Shown piece after piece: positions 16,357-26,290 of a stretch of DNA of 64,000 nt. The DNA is from Spirulina major PCC 6313 (GTDB lineage: Bacteria; Cyanobacteriota; Cyanobacteriia; Cyanobacteriales; Spirulinaceae). The notes beneath the pieces are model-generated. The model did no database searches, was not told the DNA's origin, and worked only from the letters and a program-made list of their open reading frames with translations. Both the position numbers and the translations under genes were made by a program. The DNA lies in assembly GCF_001890765.1 (NCBI RefSeq), contig NZ_KV878783.1, positions 187,028-251,027 of the forward strand, given 5' to 3'. Positions within the stretch are counted from its first letter, which is position 1. Each line of letters opens with the position of its first letter.

Positions 16357-19300
16357 TTATTGGATGGGAAAGCCGCCATGTTTTTCGATAACCTGATCGA
16401 TATCGTTCATGAGTTCTTTTGTTCGCTTCAAAATCACGACGATTTGGCTATAGTGTTCAAAGTCATCATCGGTAAATTCTCGTTTTTTGCGGTCTTTTAG
16501 CCATTTATTGCAGACTTGATAGCCGCCAATTTGGAAGTTATAAATGTCTGGGGGAACGTTGTCGATGTATTGGGTTTTATTGATGTAGACTCTGCCGTTT
16601 TGGTCTTGGGTGGGTTCGGTGTAGCGGAGTTTGTCGATCATATTATCGCCTTCGATCGGGAAGCCTGTGATGGTGTCGAGTTGGCGATTCATGAGGTGAA
16701 TTTGTACGAGTTCGTCGCCTAGGGTTGCGAGTTGCCAGAAGAGTTTTTTATTGCTGGTGAGGGGAACGCGGGGAAAGTCGATTTTGAGGAATTCGGCGTA
16801 ACGGCTGCGATAGGTGGGGGAATGGAAGACGGCGTAAATGTAGTTAAAAATATCTTCGGGTGCAAAGGTTTTCTGGGTTTTCTTTTGGTCGCCTTTACCG
16901 TCGGGAATAAATTCTAAGTTTAGTTTTTCTGTAAATTCTTGGATGAATTTTTCGTCTAAATTCGGACGGCGACCACCTAAAGCTGAACTTGGAGCAGGAT
17001 CAAAAAGTGTCGGTTCATCAGATGGATAAAGATACAAAGGGGCGAAAGTAGCATATCCTTTATTGCTTAAAGTCAATCGATTATCGATTATAAAATTACT
17101 AACTAAAATATGATTAAATACTCCTTCTGCTACCTGCCGAACCGAGATCAGAGCTAAATTCTTATTCCCAACAATATGTCTCATTACCTGATGTCGTGGC
17201 ATACTGTGAAAACCTTTTGTTTTTCCCGTGTAATACGTATATTTGACATCAAATGGACGATACAAAATAGGATTTATTTTGTCTTTTAATAATTTTGATT
17301 GTTTAATGTCTTTTTGTGCAAGAAGAATTTTCCAATCCCTACTATCTTCCGGTAATTTATACTTGACAGTTGCTTCGTCAATAGAAAGTTCAGAAAAATC
17401 CAATATAGTATTCAACACTTGTTCAGAATTATCTTGAATTGTCAAATGATCTCTTGCTGTAACGATACCAGGTGTATTGACCAAAAAGATGTCTTTAATA
17501 TTCCAAAAATTTTCTATTTCTTTTGATAATTCACTATTTTGATTTTGAAAAAGATGAAAATGTAAATCTGGATTTATTTGATTCCATTCTGTTGATTGAA
17601 TGTTATGCTCATTTAGAAAATAATATTTTCCTCCTGTTAATATTTTATTTTGCTTTATTTCTCGTATGCCATATAAATCATGATGATAGACAGTTGCAAG
17701 ATTATTTTTACTATCTTTATATTTTATAAAAAAGCCAATCGCTACACCTTGCTGAATATCAAAGACATTTTGATCAGGTGAGCCATCAGGAGAGACTTCT
17801 TTTTTCTTACTATTTCCATGTAAATCTAAAATATAAATTTCATCAAAAGTCTGCATCAAATTTTGACGCATACCCCGAAACGTTGGGTTATCCAAATAAC
17901 CATGATTCGTAATAAATGCAACAACCCCATAACCCGTTTCTTGGATTCGATGTTGAGCAAACCGAATAAACTTTACATAATCATCCTGTAAACCCTTTGG
18001 ATTTCTTTCGCCTAACGGTTTACCATCCACTTGATAATAATCCCGCACTAAATTCACAATCCAAGGATCAATATTAGACGACTGATAAGAATAAGGTGGA
18101 TTACCCAAAACAACCATCACCGGACGTTCCTGTTTGACCTCCTTCGCCGCCTCCGCCTCATCCTTAATCCGAGTCATAAAACCCGACGCTTGAGGAATTT
18201 GAAACGCCTCCTGTAACGTATTCGTCAGATAAATCTTTAACCGTTCATCCGAATCAAACTCATAACCCAACTCCTGCAACTGTAAACCCAACTTCATGTG
18301 AGCCACCGTATAGGGAGCCATCAACAACTCGAACCCAAACAAACGCGGTAAAAGATGCTGCCCCACATAACTTGACCACATCCCCTTTTTATTTTTAAAA
18401 CTCTCATAAATATGATCAATCACCCCATGCAAAAATGTCCCCGTCCCCACCGCCGGATCAAGAATTAAAACCTGATGTGATTCAATCATTTTTTGCGGAT
18501 CTTTCGGGTCAAGAATCGTCACCTTTTGCTTACTCGCCAAACCATCCTTAATCCCAAACTTTTCCTTTAAAATATAATCCACACTCCGCACAATATACGA
18601 AACCACAGGCTCCGGCGTATAGTAAACCCCCCGTGATTGCCGCATTTTCGGATCATATTCTGCCAGAAACGTTTCATAAAAATGCACCACCGGATCTTCT
18701 CGGCGCGTCCGTTTCCCAAAATCCTGTAAAATCGCCGCCATATCCGTCAGCTTGAGAATATTCGCCAGAATATCCACCGCCCACGCAATACTATCATCCA
18801 GATCAATCCCGGCAATCTTATCAAAAATATCCCGTAAAAAAGGATTTGTTTTCGGCAATTCAAAGGCTGCCGTTTTTCGTGAAAAATCTTGAGGCGTTTT
18901 TGTATTGCACCGTGCCGCAAATAACCCATAACAAATTGTTTGGGCATACATATCCGCAAAATCAGCCCGCGTTAAACCCGAAATTAAAACCTTTTGGAAT
19001 GACTCATATTGATCAAACAAAACTCCTTCCGTTGCATCCTTTAACTTGATGGCGATCGCATCCCGAATTAACTGTGCTAAACTTGCCATCTTTTGTGCTA
19101 ATTCTTTCGGCGTTCTTGCCTGTGAAACTTGCGCTTCTAGAAACCCTTTTAATAAAAGTTCAACCTGTTGTTGACCCTCTGGATCTACCTTAAACTGACC
19201 TTTTTTATCAAAACTCCCTAAACTCGCAGCCGAACGAAACACGCCCCCCACATACCACCGAAATTCTACATAATCCGTTAAGATCAAATTTCCCAAAGCC

Positions 19301-19566
19301 GCCAAATACCGCTTCATTTGATCCGACTTTTCTACTTTTTTTAATGCAATCCCCACATCCTTCGCTTCAAGATAACCAATCTCCTGCAACTTCCGAATAA
19401 TGACAAAGTCTGGCGCACCACACTGAATCCGCTTCGGCTCATTCGTAACCGTTAACCCAGACTCTAAAGACTCTAATAACCGTTGCAAAGTGGGGCGGTG
19501 AGTATGTTCTGTTGCATTACCCTTTTTGACCGCTGCAATTAATTCTTTCAGATAAAGATCAAACAC
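16357..19566 (-). CDS. Type IIG-like restriction-modification protein (N6-adenine methylase with nuclease domain)
   Basis: A single 1069-residue polypeptide. The N-terminus has a PD-(D/E)XK nuclease-like motif (Asp53 in GAPDFVI, Glu67 and Lys69 in GYLEAKDVG). A helical connector follows, then an adenine methyltransferase with SAM motif I at about 370 (LDPAVGTGTFLHG) and catalytic NPPY at 489-492. GVYYTPEPVVSYIVR just before motif I is typical of the type IIG/ISP methylase group. Residues about 600-850 form the likely target-recognition region and are encoded by distinctly AT-rich DNA. No helicase domain or separate specificity gene is present. It would methylate and cleave a specific DNA site. 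Confidence 0.85.
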   Translation of the reverse strand: MFDLYLKELIAAVKKGNATEHTHRPTLQRLLESLESGLTVTNEPKRIQCGAPDFVIIRKLQEIGYLEAKDVGIALKKVEKSDQMKRYLAALGNLILTDYVEFRWYVGGVFRSAASLGSFDKKGQFKVDPEGQQQVELLLKGFLEAQVSQARTPKELAQKMASLAQLIRDAIAIKLKDATEGVLFDQYESFQKVLISGLTRADFADMYAQTICYGLFAARCNTKTPQDFSRKTAAFELPKTNPFLRDIFDKIAGIDLDDSIAWAVDILANILKLTDMAAILQDFGKRTRREDPVVHFYETFLAEYDPKMRQSRGVYYTPEPVVSYIVRSVDYILKEKFGIKDGLASKQKVTILDPKDPQKMIESHQVLILDPAVGTGTFLHGVIDHIYESFKNKKGMWSSYVGQHLLPRLFGFELLMAPYTVAHMKLGLQLQELGYEFDSDERLKIYLTNTLQEAFQIPQASGFMTRIKDEAEAAKEVKQERPVMVVLGNPPYSYQSSNIDPWIVNLVRDYYQVDGKPLGERNPKGLQDDYVKFIRFAQHRIQETGYGVVAFITNHGYLDNPTFRGMRQNLMQTFDEIYILDLHGNSKKKEVSPDGSPDQNVFDIQQGVAIGFFIKYKDSKNNLATVYHHDLYGIREIKQNKILTGGKYYFLNEHNIQSTEWNQINPDLHFHLFQNQNSELSKEIENFWNIKDIFLVNTPGIVTARDHLTIQDNSEQVLNTILDFSELSIDEATVKYKLPEDSRDWKILLAQKDIKQSKLLKDKINPILYRPFDVKYTYYTGKTKGFHSMPRHQVMRHIVGNKNLALISVRQVAEGVFNHILVSNFIIDNRLTLSNKGYATFAPLYLYPSDEPTLFDPAPSSALGGRRPNLDEKFIQEFTEKLNLEFIPDGKGDQKKTQKTFAPEDIFNYIYAVFHSPTYRSRYAEFLKIDFPRVPLTSNKKLFWQLATLGDELVQIHLMNRQLDTITGFPIEGDNMIDKLRYTEPTQDQNGRVYINKTQYIDNVPPDIYNFQIGGYQVCNKWLKDRKKREFTDDDFEHYSQIVVILKRTKELMNDIDQVIEKHGGFPIQ

Positions 19567-19772
19567 TAGACAATCTCAATATGATGAATTTTTTATTACG
19601 GTTTCCGCTCGCTGGAGACCTTCCGCTCTTCCCATCTTAGACGAAACCCGCCCTATCAACCCCCCTCATCCACTACCGGAGACTCTCCCCAAACCCACAG
19701 GCGAAAAGGCGGGTTAGAATGCTAAAGCGTACAAATTAACTATTGTGGTGGCTGGAGAACGGAGAACGTTTT

Positions 19773-21491
19773 ATGTTGCGATCGCTGCGTATTGAAAATT
19801 TTGCCTTGGTGGATCAGTTGGAACTCGAACTGGGGCCGGGGTTAACGGTGCTGACGGGGGAGACAGGGGCCGGGAAGTCGATTATTCTCGATGCCATTGA
19901 TGCGGTGTTGGGGGGGAAGGTGACGAGTCGGCTGCTGCGGACGGGGTGCGATCGCGGCTGTGTGGAGGGGACATTTGCCCTGTCAGACGACCTGAGCCTC
20001 TGGTTACAAGAGCAGGAAATTGATCTGATTGATGATGATAGTGTGGTGTGTAGTCGGGAATTTTCCGCCACCCAGGGCAGTTTACGATCGCGATCTCGGA
20101 TTAATGGCGTGTTAGTGAATCGAAAATTGGTGAGCCAATTGCGCGATCGCTTCGTAGAAATGACCGCCCAAGGTCAAACCGCCCAACTCCTGATCGCCAG
20201 TCATCAGCGGGAACTCCTCGACAGCTACGGCGGCGCAGCGGTAATCAACACCCGGAGCCAAGTGGCCGAAGCCTTCACCGCCTCTCGCCAAGCCCAACGC
20301 GCCCTTGATGCCCACCGCCAATCGGAAAAAGACCGCCTCCAACGCCTCGATTGGCTCCGCTACCAACACCAAGAACTCACCGACGCGGAACTCGATGACC
20401 CCGACGAATTGACCCACCTCGAACAGGAGCGCGATCGCCTCTCCCATGTGGTGGAGTTGCAGCAGATGGGCTATCAGGCCTATCAAGACCTCTACCAAAA
20501 TGAGCACGGCGGTGAAGCGATCGCCGATCGCCTCGGTCAGGTACAGGCCCAAGTGGAAAACATGACCCACTACGACAGCCAACTAGCGGGGGTCTTGGAA
20601 ATGGTGCAAAGTGCCTTAAACCAAGTGATCGACGCGGGGCAACTGCTCAACCGCTACAGCGACAGCCTCGAATCCGACCCGGAACGCCTCGCCGAAGTCG
20701 AACGCCGCCTCACCACCCTGCGGCAGATTTGTCGTAAATATGGCCCCGATCTTCCCGATGTGATCGCCCATGCCGATGCGATCGCATCAGAACTTCATGA
20801 CTTAACCGACGGCGATCAATCCCTCGATCAATTGGCACAGGCCCAGCAGGAATGTTATCAAATCTTAATGACTGCCTGCGAGCATCTCCACAACCAGCGC
20901 GATCGCGCCGCCCACCGCCTCACCAAACAACTCGTCCGCGAACTCAAACCCCTCGCCATGGACAAAGTGCAGTTTGACTGTCGCCTCCTCCCGATTGAAC
21001 CCACCGCCCACGGCGCGGATCAGGTGGCGTTCTACTTCAGCCCCAACCCCGGCGAACCGCTGCACCCCTTGGCCGAAACGGCATCGGGGGGGGAAATGAG
21101 TCGGTTTCTCCTCGCCCTCAAAGCCTGTTTCTCTGGGGATCAGACCCAGGCCGGGAAAACCCTGATTTTTGATGAAATTGATGCGGGGGTGTCCGGGAAA
21201 GTGGCCCAGGCGATCGCCGCCAAACTCCACCACCTCAGCCAGAGCCATCAAATCCTCTGTGTTACCCATCAGCCCTTGATCGCCGCCCTGGCCGATGCCC
21301 ATTTTCGCGTTGATAAACAGGTGGACAAATCCCAAAAATCCGCCCCCCGTACCCTCGTGCGCGTCACCCGCCTCGACCACCACGACAGCCGCAAAGCCGA
21401 ACTCGCCCAACTCACGGGCGGTCACTCGGCCCAAGATGCGATCGCCTTTGCCGAATCCCTCCTCAGCCAAGCCCATGCAAAACGCACCTAA
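19773..21491 (+). CDS. recN: DNA repair protein RecN
   Basis: SMC-like ATPase that acts at double-strand breaks with RecA. The 572-residue protein shows Walker A GETGAGKSIILDAIDAVLGG near the N-terminus, the SMC signature ETASGGEMSRFLLALK, Walker B TLIFDEIDAGVSGKVA, and H-loop CVTHQPLIAALADAHFRVDK, with a long helical coiled coil between. ATG 19773 is chosen because the family begins MLxSLxIxNFALV; ten extra residues are possible upstream. It stands alone between the restriction gene and the cyclase. Confidence 0.95.
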   Translation: MLRSLRIENFALVDQLELELGPGLTVLTGETGAGKSIILDAIDAVLGGKVTSRLLRTGCDRGCVEGTFALSDDLSLWLQEQEIDLIDDDSVVCSREFSATQGSLRSRSRINGVLVNRKLVSQLRDRFVEMTAQGQTAQLLIASHQRELLDSYGGAAVINTRSQVAEAFTASRQAQRALDAHRQSEKDRLQRLDWLRYQHQELTDAELDDPDELTHLEQERDRLSHVVELQQMGYQAYQDLYQNEHGGEAIADRLGQVQAQVENMTHYDSQLAGVLEMVQSALNQVIDAGQLLNRYSDSLESDPERLAEVERRLTTLRQICRKYGPDLPDVIAHADAIASELHDLTDGDQSLDQLAQAQQECYQILMTACEHLHNQRDRAAHRLTKQLVRELKPLAMDKVQFDCRLLPIEPTAHGADQVAFYFSPNPGEPLHPLAETASGGEMSRFLLALKACFSGDQTQAGKTLIFDEIDAGVSGKVAQAIAAKLHHLSQSHQILCVTHQPLIAALADAHFRVDKQVDKSQKSAPRTLVRVTRLDHHDSRKAELAQLTGGHSAQDAIAFAESLLSQAHAKRT

Positions 21492-21719
21492 CCGCGCCGC
21501 GTCCCCCCAACCCGTGGGATCGCACACCGAGGCGGAAGCTGCGATCGTTCCATGCCTGTGTGAAGATTGATGAAGGATTAAGATCAGGCGTAAACAGGGG
21601 GCAATGGGTAGACTAAAGGAAAATTGTCAGTATTATAAAGCTGAGTTGATGATCGCGTCCGAAGTTTAACCGTTAAAATAATCCCAACTCGATCCAAGAC
21701 CTAGACACTGTAGAGAGCT

Positions 21720-24368
21720 ATGACTGCTGCATCTCAACCGCCCACAAAACTTGAGTATACCGGGCAAACCGTTGACGTTTTTCCTGAACAGGATGTCGAT
21801 GTAGTGCAGAGCGGCGGGGGAGAAAGTAACGGCTCTAGCAGTGCGTTAGTCACACCCACGGGAACCTTCTCTAACTTCCTGGCTCCGCTGAACAAAGACA
21901 GTTTTCAGCAGGTCGTGGTGGAGGTGGAAGACAAGCTGAAAGTGGTGAATCAAACCCTGGGCTTGCTCGATAACATCATCGACAGCCAGGGGTTTGACGC
22001 GGTTCTCGATGAAATGTTGCGATCGATCACCCTCAAAACCGGGGAACTCCTCGGCGCAGATCGTACCACCATCTATCTCCTCGACGACGACCAAGACGAA
22101 CTGTGGTCGATTGTCGCGAAGGGCAGTGATGGCAAACCCATCGAGATTCGGATTCCCGTGGGGCGCGGCATCGCCGGGGAAGTGGCTCAGTTCAGGCATG
22201 TCATCAATATTCCCTTTGATTTCTACGATGATCCACGCTCCGAAGCCGCGAAAGAATTTGATAAGCGCAATCACTATCGCACCTACTCCATGTTGGCCCT
22301 GCCGCTCCTGAATGAGGACGAGGAATTGGTGGCGGTGGTTCAACTGATCAATAAGCTAGAGCCGGGCTTTGATCCCGATGCGCCCCTAGACGATCGCATC
22401 TCCCACACCGGCTTCACCCAAAACGATCTTGATGTTTTCGAGAACTTCGCCCCCTCGATTCGGCTGATTCTGGAATCGTCGCGATCGTTCTATAAAGCCA
22501 CCCAACGTCAACGCGCCGCCAACGCCCTGATCGAAGCAACCAATTCCCTCAGCAAAGGGAATTTAGACCTCGACACCACCCTCCGCACGGTGATGGACGC
22601 GGCGAAAAAACTGATGAACGCCGATCGCAGCACCCTCTGGCTGATCGACGATGAGAAAAATGATCTCTGGACTAAAATTGCCCTGCCCGATGGCAAAACC
22701 TTAGAATTGCGAGTTCCCCTAGGGGTCGGGTTTGCCGGTCGAGTGGGCGCAACGGGAGAAGTGCTCAATATTGGCTTTGACCTGTACAATCACCCCGACG
22801 CGGAAAACTCGAAGAAAACCGACGCAACGACCAAGTACCGCACCTGTAGCCTGCTTTGTATGCCGGTGTATAACTCCGATAAGCAGTTGATTGGTGTGAC
22901 CCAACTGGTGAACAAACTCAAGCAGGGCGACCATCCCCCCTACAATCCAGAGAACTGGCCTGAACCGCCGGAATGCTGGAAAGCGAGCTTCAACCGCAGC
23001 GACCAAGAATTTATGCGGGCGTTCAACATCCAAGCTGGGGTTGCGCTCCAAAATGCGAAGCTCTTCGCCCGGGTGAAGCAACAGGAACAAATGCAGCGGG
23101 ATATCCTGCGCAGCTTGACCAATGGCGTGATTTCCACAGATAAAAACGGCATGGTGTTGGCGGCCAATGAACGCGCTAAAGCCCTGCTCGGTTTTTCTGA
23201 GGACAATCCCATTGAAGGCAAGATGATGAGCGAATTGCTCGAAATCAAGGGAAAAGAGGTGACGGACAAGGCCGATGTGGCGAAGAAGGGTGAATTCTCG
23301 GAATCCTTTGAGCGTGCCCTTGCGCCCAATGACCTCAAAGATCGTCAACAGTATTATCCGGATCAGACCATTATTGCGGCGGGCGGTAATGAACATAGTG
23401 TGAACCTGTCGATCAATACGATCGCAGATGCCGCCGACGAGAGCCAAGTCTCTGGGGCGTTGGTGGTGATGGATGACATCAGCGATGAGAAGCGGCTCAA
23501 GAGCACGATGTATCGCTACATGAACCAAGAGTTGGCGGAGCAGTTGCTCGATGGTGGCGAGATTCAAATGGGGGGCGATCGCAAAGAAGTGTCCGTCCTC
23601 TTCTCCGATATCCGCAGCTACACCAGCCTCACGGAACGCCTCACCGCTGAAGAAGTGGTCAGCATGCTTAACGAATACTTTGAAAGCATGGTGGAAGCGG
23701 TGTTTGACCACAAAGGCATTTTGGATAAATACATCGGGGACGCGATGATGGCGGTGTTCGGAACGCCGAACAAGCTCGAAGATCACGCCCTCATGGCCTC
23801 CAAAAGTGCCTTGGATATGCGCCGCCGTTTGAAAGTGTATAACAATGAACGGGCTGAAGCCGGCAAAGATATCATCAAAATCGGGATTGGGATTAACTCC
23901 GATACGGTCATTAGCGGCAACATTGGTTCGAGTAAGCGGATGGAATTCACCGCGATCGGGGATGGGGTTAACCTCAGTTCCCGCTTAGAGGCGGCTAGTA
24001 AGCAATACGGCTGTGACATCGTGATCAGCGAAAACACCTATCGCCAATGTCACGAACACCTGATTGTGCGGGAACTCGACTGCATTCGGGTGAAAGGAAA
24101 AACCCAGCCGGTGAGCGTCTTTGAACTCGTCGAAGAAGTGGGGCAGCCCTTGCCCTCCCACCATGAGCAGGTGATCGAACTCTATAGCCGGGGTCGAGAC
24201 CTGTATAAGTCCCAAAACTTCTCCCTGGCACTGCCCTACTTTGCCACGGTTCTCGAAGTGTTCCCCAATGATAAAGCGTCGTACCTCCATATGGGTCGCT
24301 GTCAGCACTTCATCAAAAACCCGCCCGTGAAGGATTGGGATGGGGTTTGGACGATGACAACCAAATAA
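21720..24368 (+). CDS. Adenylate cyclase with tandem GAF and PAS domains (CyaB type)
   Basis: The 882-residue protein is built like Anabaena CyaB1/CyaB2. Order: a low-complexity N-terminus, GAF-A (about 80-250), GAF-B (about 260-440), PAS (about 450-580), a class III cyclase (about 610-800) and a TPR-like tail. Both GAF domains carry the NK...F...D pattern of cyclic-nucleotide-binding GAFs (QLINKLE ... FTQNDLD; QLVNKLK ... FNRSDQE). The cyclase has metal Asp630 in LFSDIRSYTSLTER, LDKYIGDAMMAVFG with the adenine-selecting Lys, and FTAIGDGVNLSSRLE. It should make cAMP, with feedback activation through the GAF domains. A signal peptide or membrane segment is absent. Confidence 0.9.
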   Translation: MTAASQPPTKLEYTGQTVDVFPEQDVDVVQSGGGESNGSSSALVTPTGTFSNFLAPLNKDSFQQVVVEVEDKLKVVNQTLGLLDNIIDSQGFDAVLDEMLRSITLKTGELLGADRTTIYLLDDDQDELWSIVAKGSDGKPIEIRIPVGRGIAGEVAQFRHVINIPFDFYDDPRSEAAKEFDKRNHYRTYSMLALPLLNEDEELVAVVQLINKLEPGFDPDAPLDDRISHTGFTQNDLDVFENFAPSIRLILESSRSFYKATQRQRAANALIEATNSLSKGNLDLDTTLRTVMDAAKKLMNADRSTLWLIDDEKNDLWTKIALPDGKTLELRVPLGVGFAGRVGATGEVLNIGFDLYNHPDAENSKKTDATTKYRTCSLLCMPVYNSDKQLIGVTQLVNKLKQGDHPPYNPENWPEPPECWKASFNRSDQEFMRAFNIQAGVALQNAKLFARVKQQEQMQRDILRSLTNGVISTDKNGMVLAANERAKALLGFSEDNPIEGKMMSELLEIKGKEVTDKADVAKKGEFSESFERALAPNDLKDRQQYYPDQTIIAAGGNEHSVNLSINTIADAADESQVSGALVVMDDISDEKRLKSTMYRYMNQELAEQLLDGGEIQMGGDRKEVSVLFSDIRSYTSLTERLTAEEVVSMLNEYFESMVEAVFDHKGILDKYIGDAMMAVFGTPNKLEDHALMASKSALDMRRRLKVYNNERAEAGKDIIKIGIGINSDTVISGNIGSSKRMEFTAIGDGVNLSSRLEAASKQYGCDIVISENTYRQCHEHLIVRELDCIRVKGKTQPVSVFELVEEVGQPLPSHHEQVIELYSRGRDLYKSQNFSLALPYFATVLEVFPNDKASYLHMGRCQHFIKNPPVKDWDGVWTMTTK

Positions 24369-24578
24369 AATGACTGTGCTCTAAGCGTGCCAGGGCTTAA
24401 TCTACATCGATCGGTGCTGGCGAGTTGGGACTGTATCCGTTCTCTGGGGGGAATGGGGGAAGTGCGATCGCACCTCCTTTTCCGAAAGGATCTTGATAAC
24501 TATCCGAATCATCCTGACTTTCTTGAGTAGAGTAGTTATGGAGAGGCGATCCTCTTGATACCCGTTTGGGAGTGGATG

Positions 24579-24606
24579 AATCTATGGCGGAGAATCTATG
24601 GCGGAA
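24579..24606 (+). repeat. Short tandem duplication around the FHA-cyclase start
   Basis: The 13-bp sequence AATCTATGGCGGA occurs twice, at 24579-24591 and 24594-24606. Each copy contains ATGGCGGA, but only the second ATG (24598) is in frame with the protein. The first copy supplies the GGAG that serves as ribosome site. Confidence 0.6.
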
Positions 24607-26235
24607 CTGAAGCTCCGTATTCATATAGACGGCAATCCAGAGCGAGTCTTGAGCCTGAGCCATGGAGAATTAATCGTCGGCCGATTGCCAGAATGCGACC
24701 TCTGTTTACCCTTTTCAGAAGTCTCTCGCCACCATAGCCGCATTTATCAAAATCGTGACGGGCAGTGGTTTGTTGAAGATCTCGGCAGTACCAACGGCAC
24801 CGTGGTGAATCAAGTGCTCCTCCAAGGCCCCCACTGCATTGAACATAATGATGCGATCCAGATCGGCAATGCATTCATCATGGTCTACCTCGTGGAAACC
24901 CACGCCGCCCGACGCACCCAAGTCTCGTCCCGCACCCAACACACCATCCTGCGCAGCGCGGAAGAACTCCAACAGCAATGGCTCAATGTCGATTATGCCG
25001 ACGAAACCTTTAGTACCCAGCAGCGGATGATCGCCCGTCTGCAATATCTTGTGGAAATTTCTAAGGGTTTGAGTTCAGCAGAATCCATTGATGCCATCTT
25101 TGAGAAAGTGCAGAGCATTATTTTTAAAGAACTGAACGATATTCAACGCCTCGCCCTCCTCGTGGATGTGGAGGGTGACGGCACGCTGCGCCTCGTGGAT
25201 GCCGCCGCCCGCCATCAAAGCAACGCCACCGAAACCCATAGCCATAGCTGGATCAGCCGCAGTATTTGCAAGAAAGTGTTTAGCGATAAGGTGGCGATTA
25301 AAACCGTCGATGCCCAAGCCGATGAACGATTTGAAGGGGAACAGAGTATTCTGGCTAAGGGCATTCGGGGGGCTTTGGCCGTTCCCCTTTGGGATAAAAA
25401 CCAAGTGGTGGGGGTCTTGTATGCCGATGCGAATTTACGGCTGATGGAGTCGGGCGATGCAGCCAACGATGAAGAAGACCTCAGTTTTTTCTCGACGGTG
25501 GCGAATTTGGTGGCCTACAGTGTGCAGCGGTGGTTGTTGCGCCGTCGTTTGCAGGGGGAAGAACGGATTCGCCAACAATTGGAGCGTTACCATTCTCCGG
25601 CGGTGGTGCAGCAGTTGATTGCTCGCGGCAAGATCGATCAGGGGCGTGTTGATCCGATTGAGACGGAAATTAGTATTATTTTCGCGGATATTGTCGGGTT
25701 TACGGCGATGGCGGAACGGATGACCCCGTCCCAAATTGCCCAGATGCTGGATCGCTTTTTTGAGGAAATGTTGCAGTTTGTCTTTGCCATGGGCGGGACG
25801 TTGGATAAGTTTATTGGCGACTGTATTATGGCGTTTTTTGGTGCGCCTGACCCCCAAGAGGATCATGCGGATCGGGCGGTGCGGGCGGCGTTGGGGATGC
25901 TGAAGCGTTTGGATCAACTTAATGCGTCGGGGGCCTGGGCGGAGCCGTTGGAGTTGCATGTGGCGATTAATAGTGGTCGGGCGGTGGTGGGCGATGTGGG
26001 CAGTTCTCAACGGGTGGACTATACGGTGTTGGGGGCGACGGTGAATTTGGCGGCACGGATGGAGGGGATTTGTCCGCCGAGTGAATGTGTGATTTCCGCT
26101 GATACCTATAACCGCTTGACGAGGCGGGCGGGGTTTTATCTGTTGGGCGATCGCAACTTTAAAGGCATCGATCGCCCCGTCCCCATTTACCAAACCCGCC
26201 GCCGTAAAACTACGATGCAGAGCGAAGATCCCTAG
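24598..26235 (+). CDS. FHA-GAF class III nucleotide cyclase
   Basis: The 545-residue protein combines an FHA domain that reads phospho-threonine (GELIVGRLPECDLCLP, EVSRHHSRIY, EDLGSTNGTVVN), a GAF domain (about 165-320) and a class III cyclase. The cyclase shows FADIVGFTAMAERM, LDKFIGDCIMAFFGAPD and the pair DYTVLGATVNLAARME. Lys in the first and Thr in the second are consistent with ATP as substrate. It is soluble. It follows the CyaB-type gene by about 230 bp on the same strand, so two cAMP sources with different sensors lie side by side. The start lies in a duplicated 13-bp segment. Confidence 0.9.
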   Translation: MAELKLRIHIDGNPERVLSLSHGELIVGRLPECDLCLPFSEVSRHHSRIYQNRDGQWFVEDLGSTNGTVVNQVLLQGPHCIEHNDAIQIGNAFIMVYLVETHAARRTQVSSRTQHTILRSAEELQQQWLNVDYADETFSTQQRMIARLQYLVEISKGLSSAESIDAIFEKVQSIIFKELNDIQRLALLVDVEGDGTLRLVDAAARHQSNATETHSHSWISRSICKKVFSDKVAIKTVDAQADERFEGEQSILAKGIRGALAVPLWDKNQVVGVLYADANLRLMESGDAANDEEDLSFFSTVANLVAYSVQRWLLRRRLQGEERIRQQLERYHSPAVVQQLIARGKIDQGRVDPIETEISIIFADIVGFTAMAERMTPSQIAQMLDRFFEEMLQFVFAMGGTLDKFIGDCIMAFFGAPDPQEDHADRAVRAALGMLKRLDQLNASGAWAEPLELHVAINSGRAVVGDVGSSQRVDYTVLGATVNLAARMEGICPPSECVISADTYNRLTRRAGFYLLGDRNFKGIDRPVPIYQTRRRKTTMQSEDP

Positions 26236-26290
26236 AAGGGAATGTGCAAAAATAGGGCGTTAGCTTATCCGCAATCAGCCCCACTGTCCT

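Noticed and set aside
22719-23786. Minus-strand frame of 355 codons opposite the adenylate cyclase
   Set aside because: Shadow frame: the cyclase on the plus strand has clear GAF, PAS and cyclase motifs.
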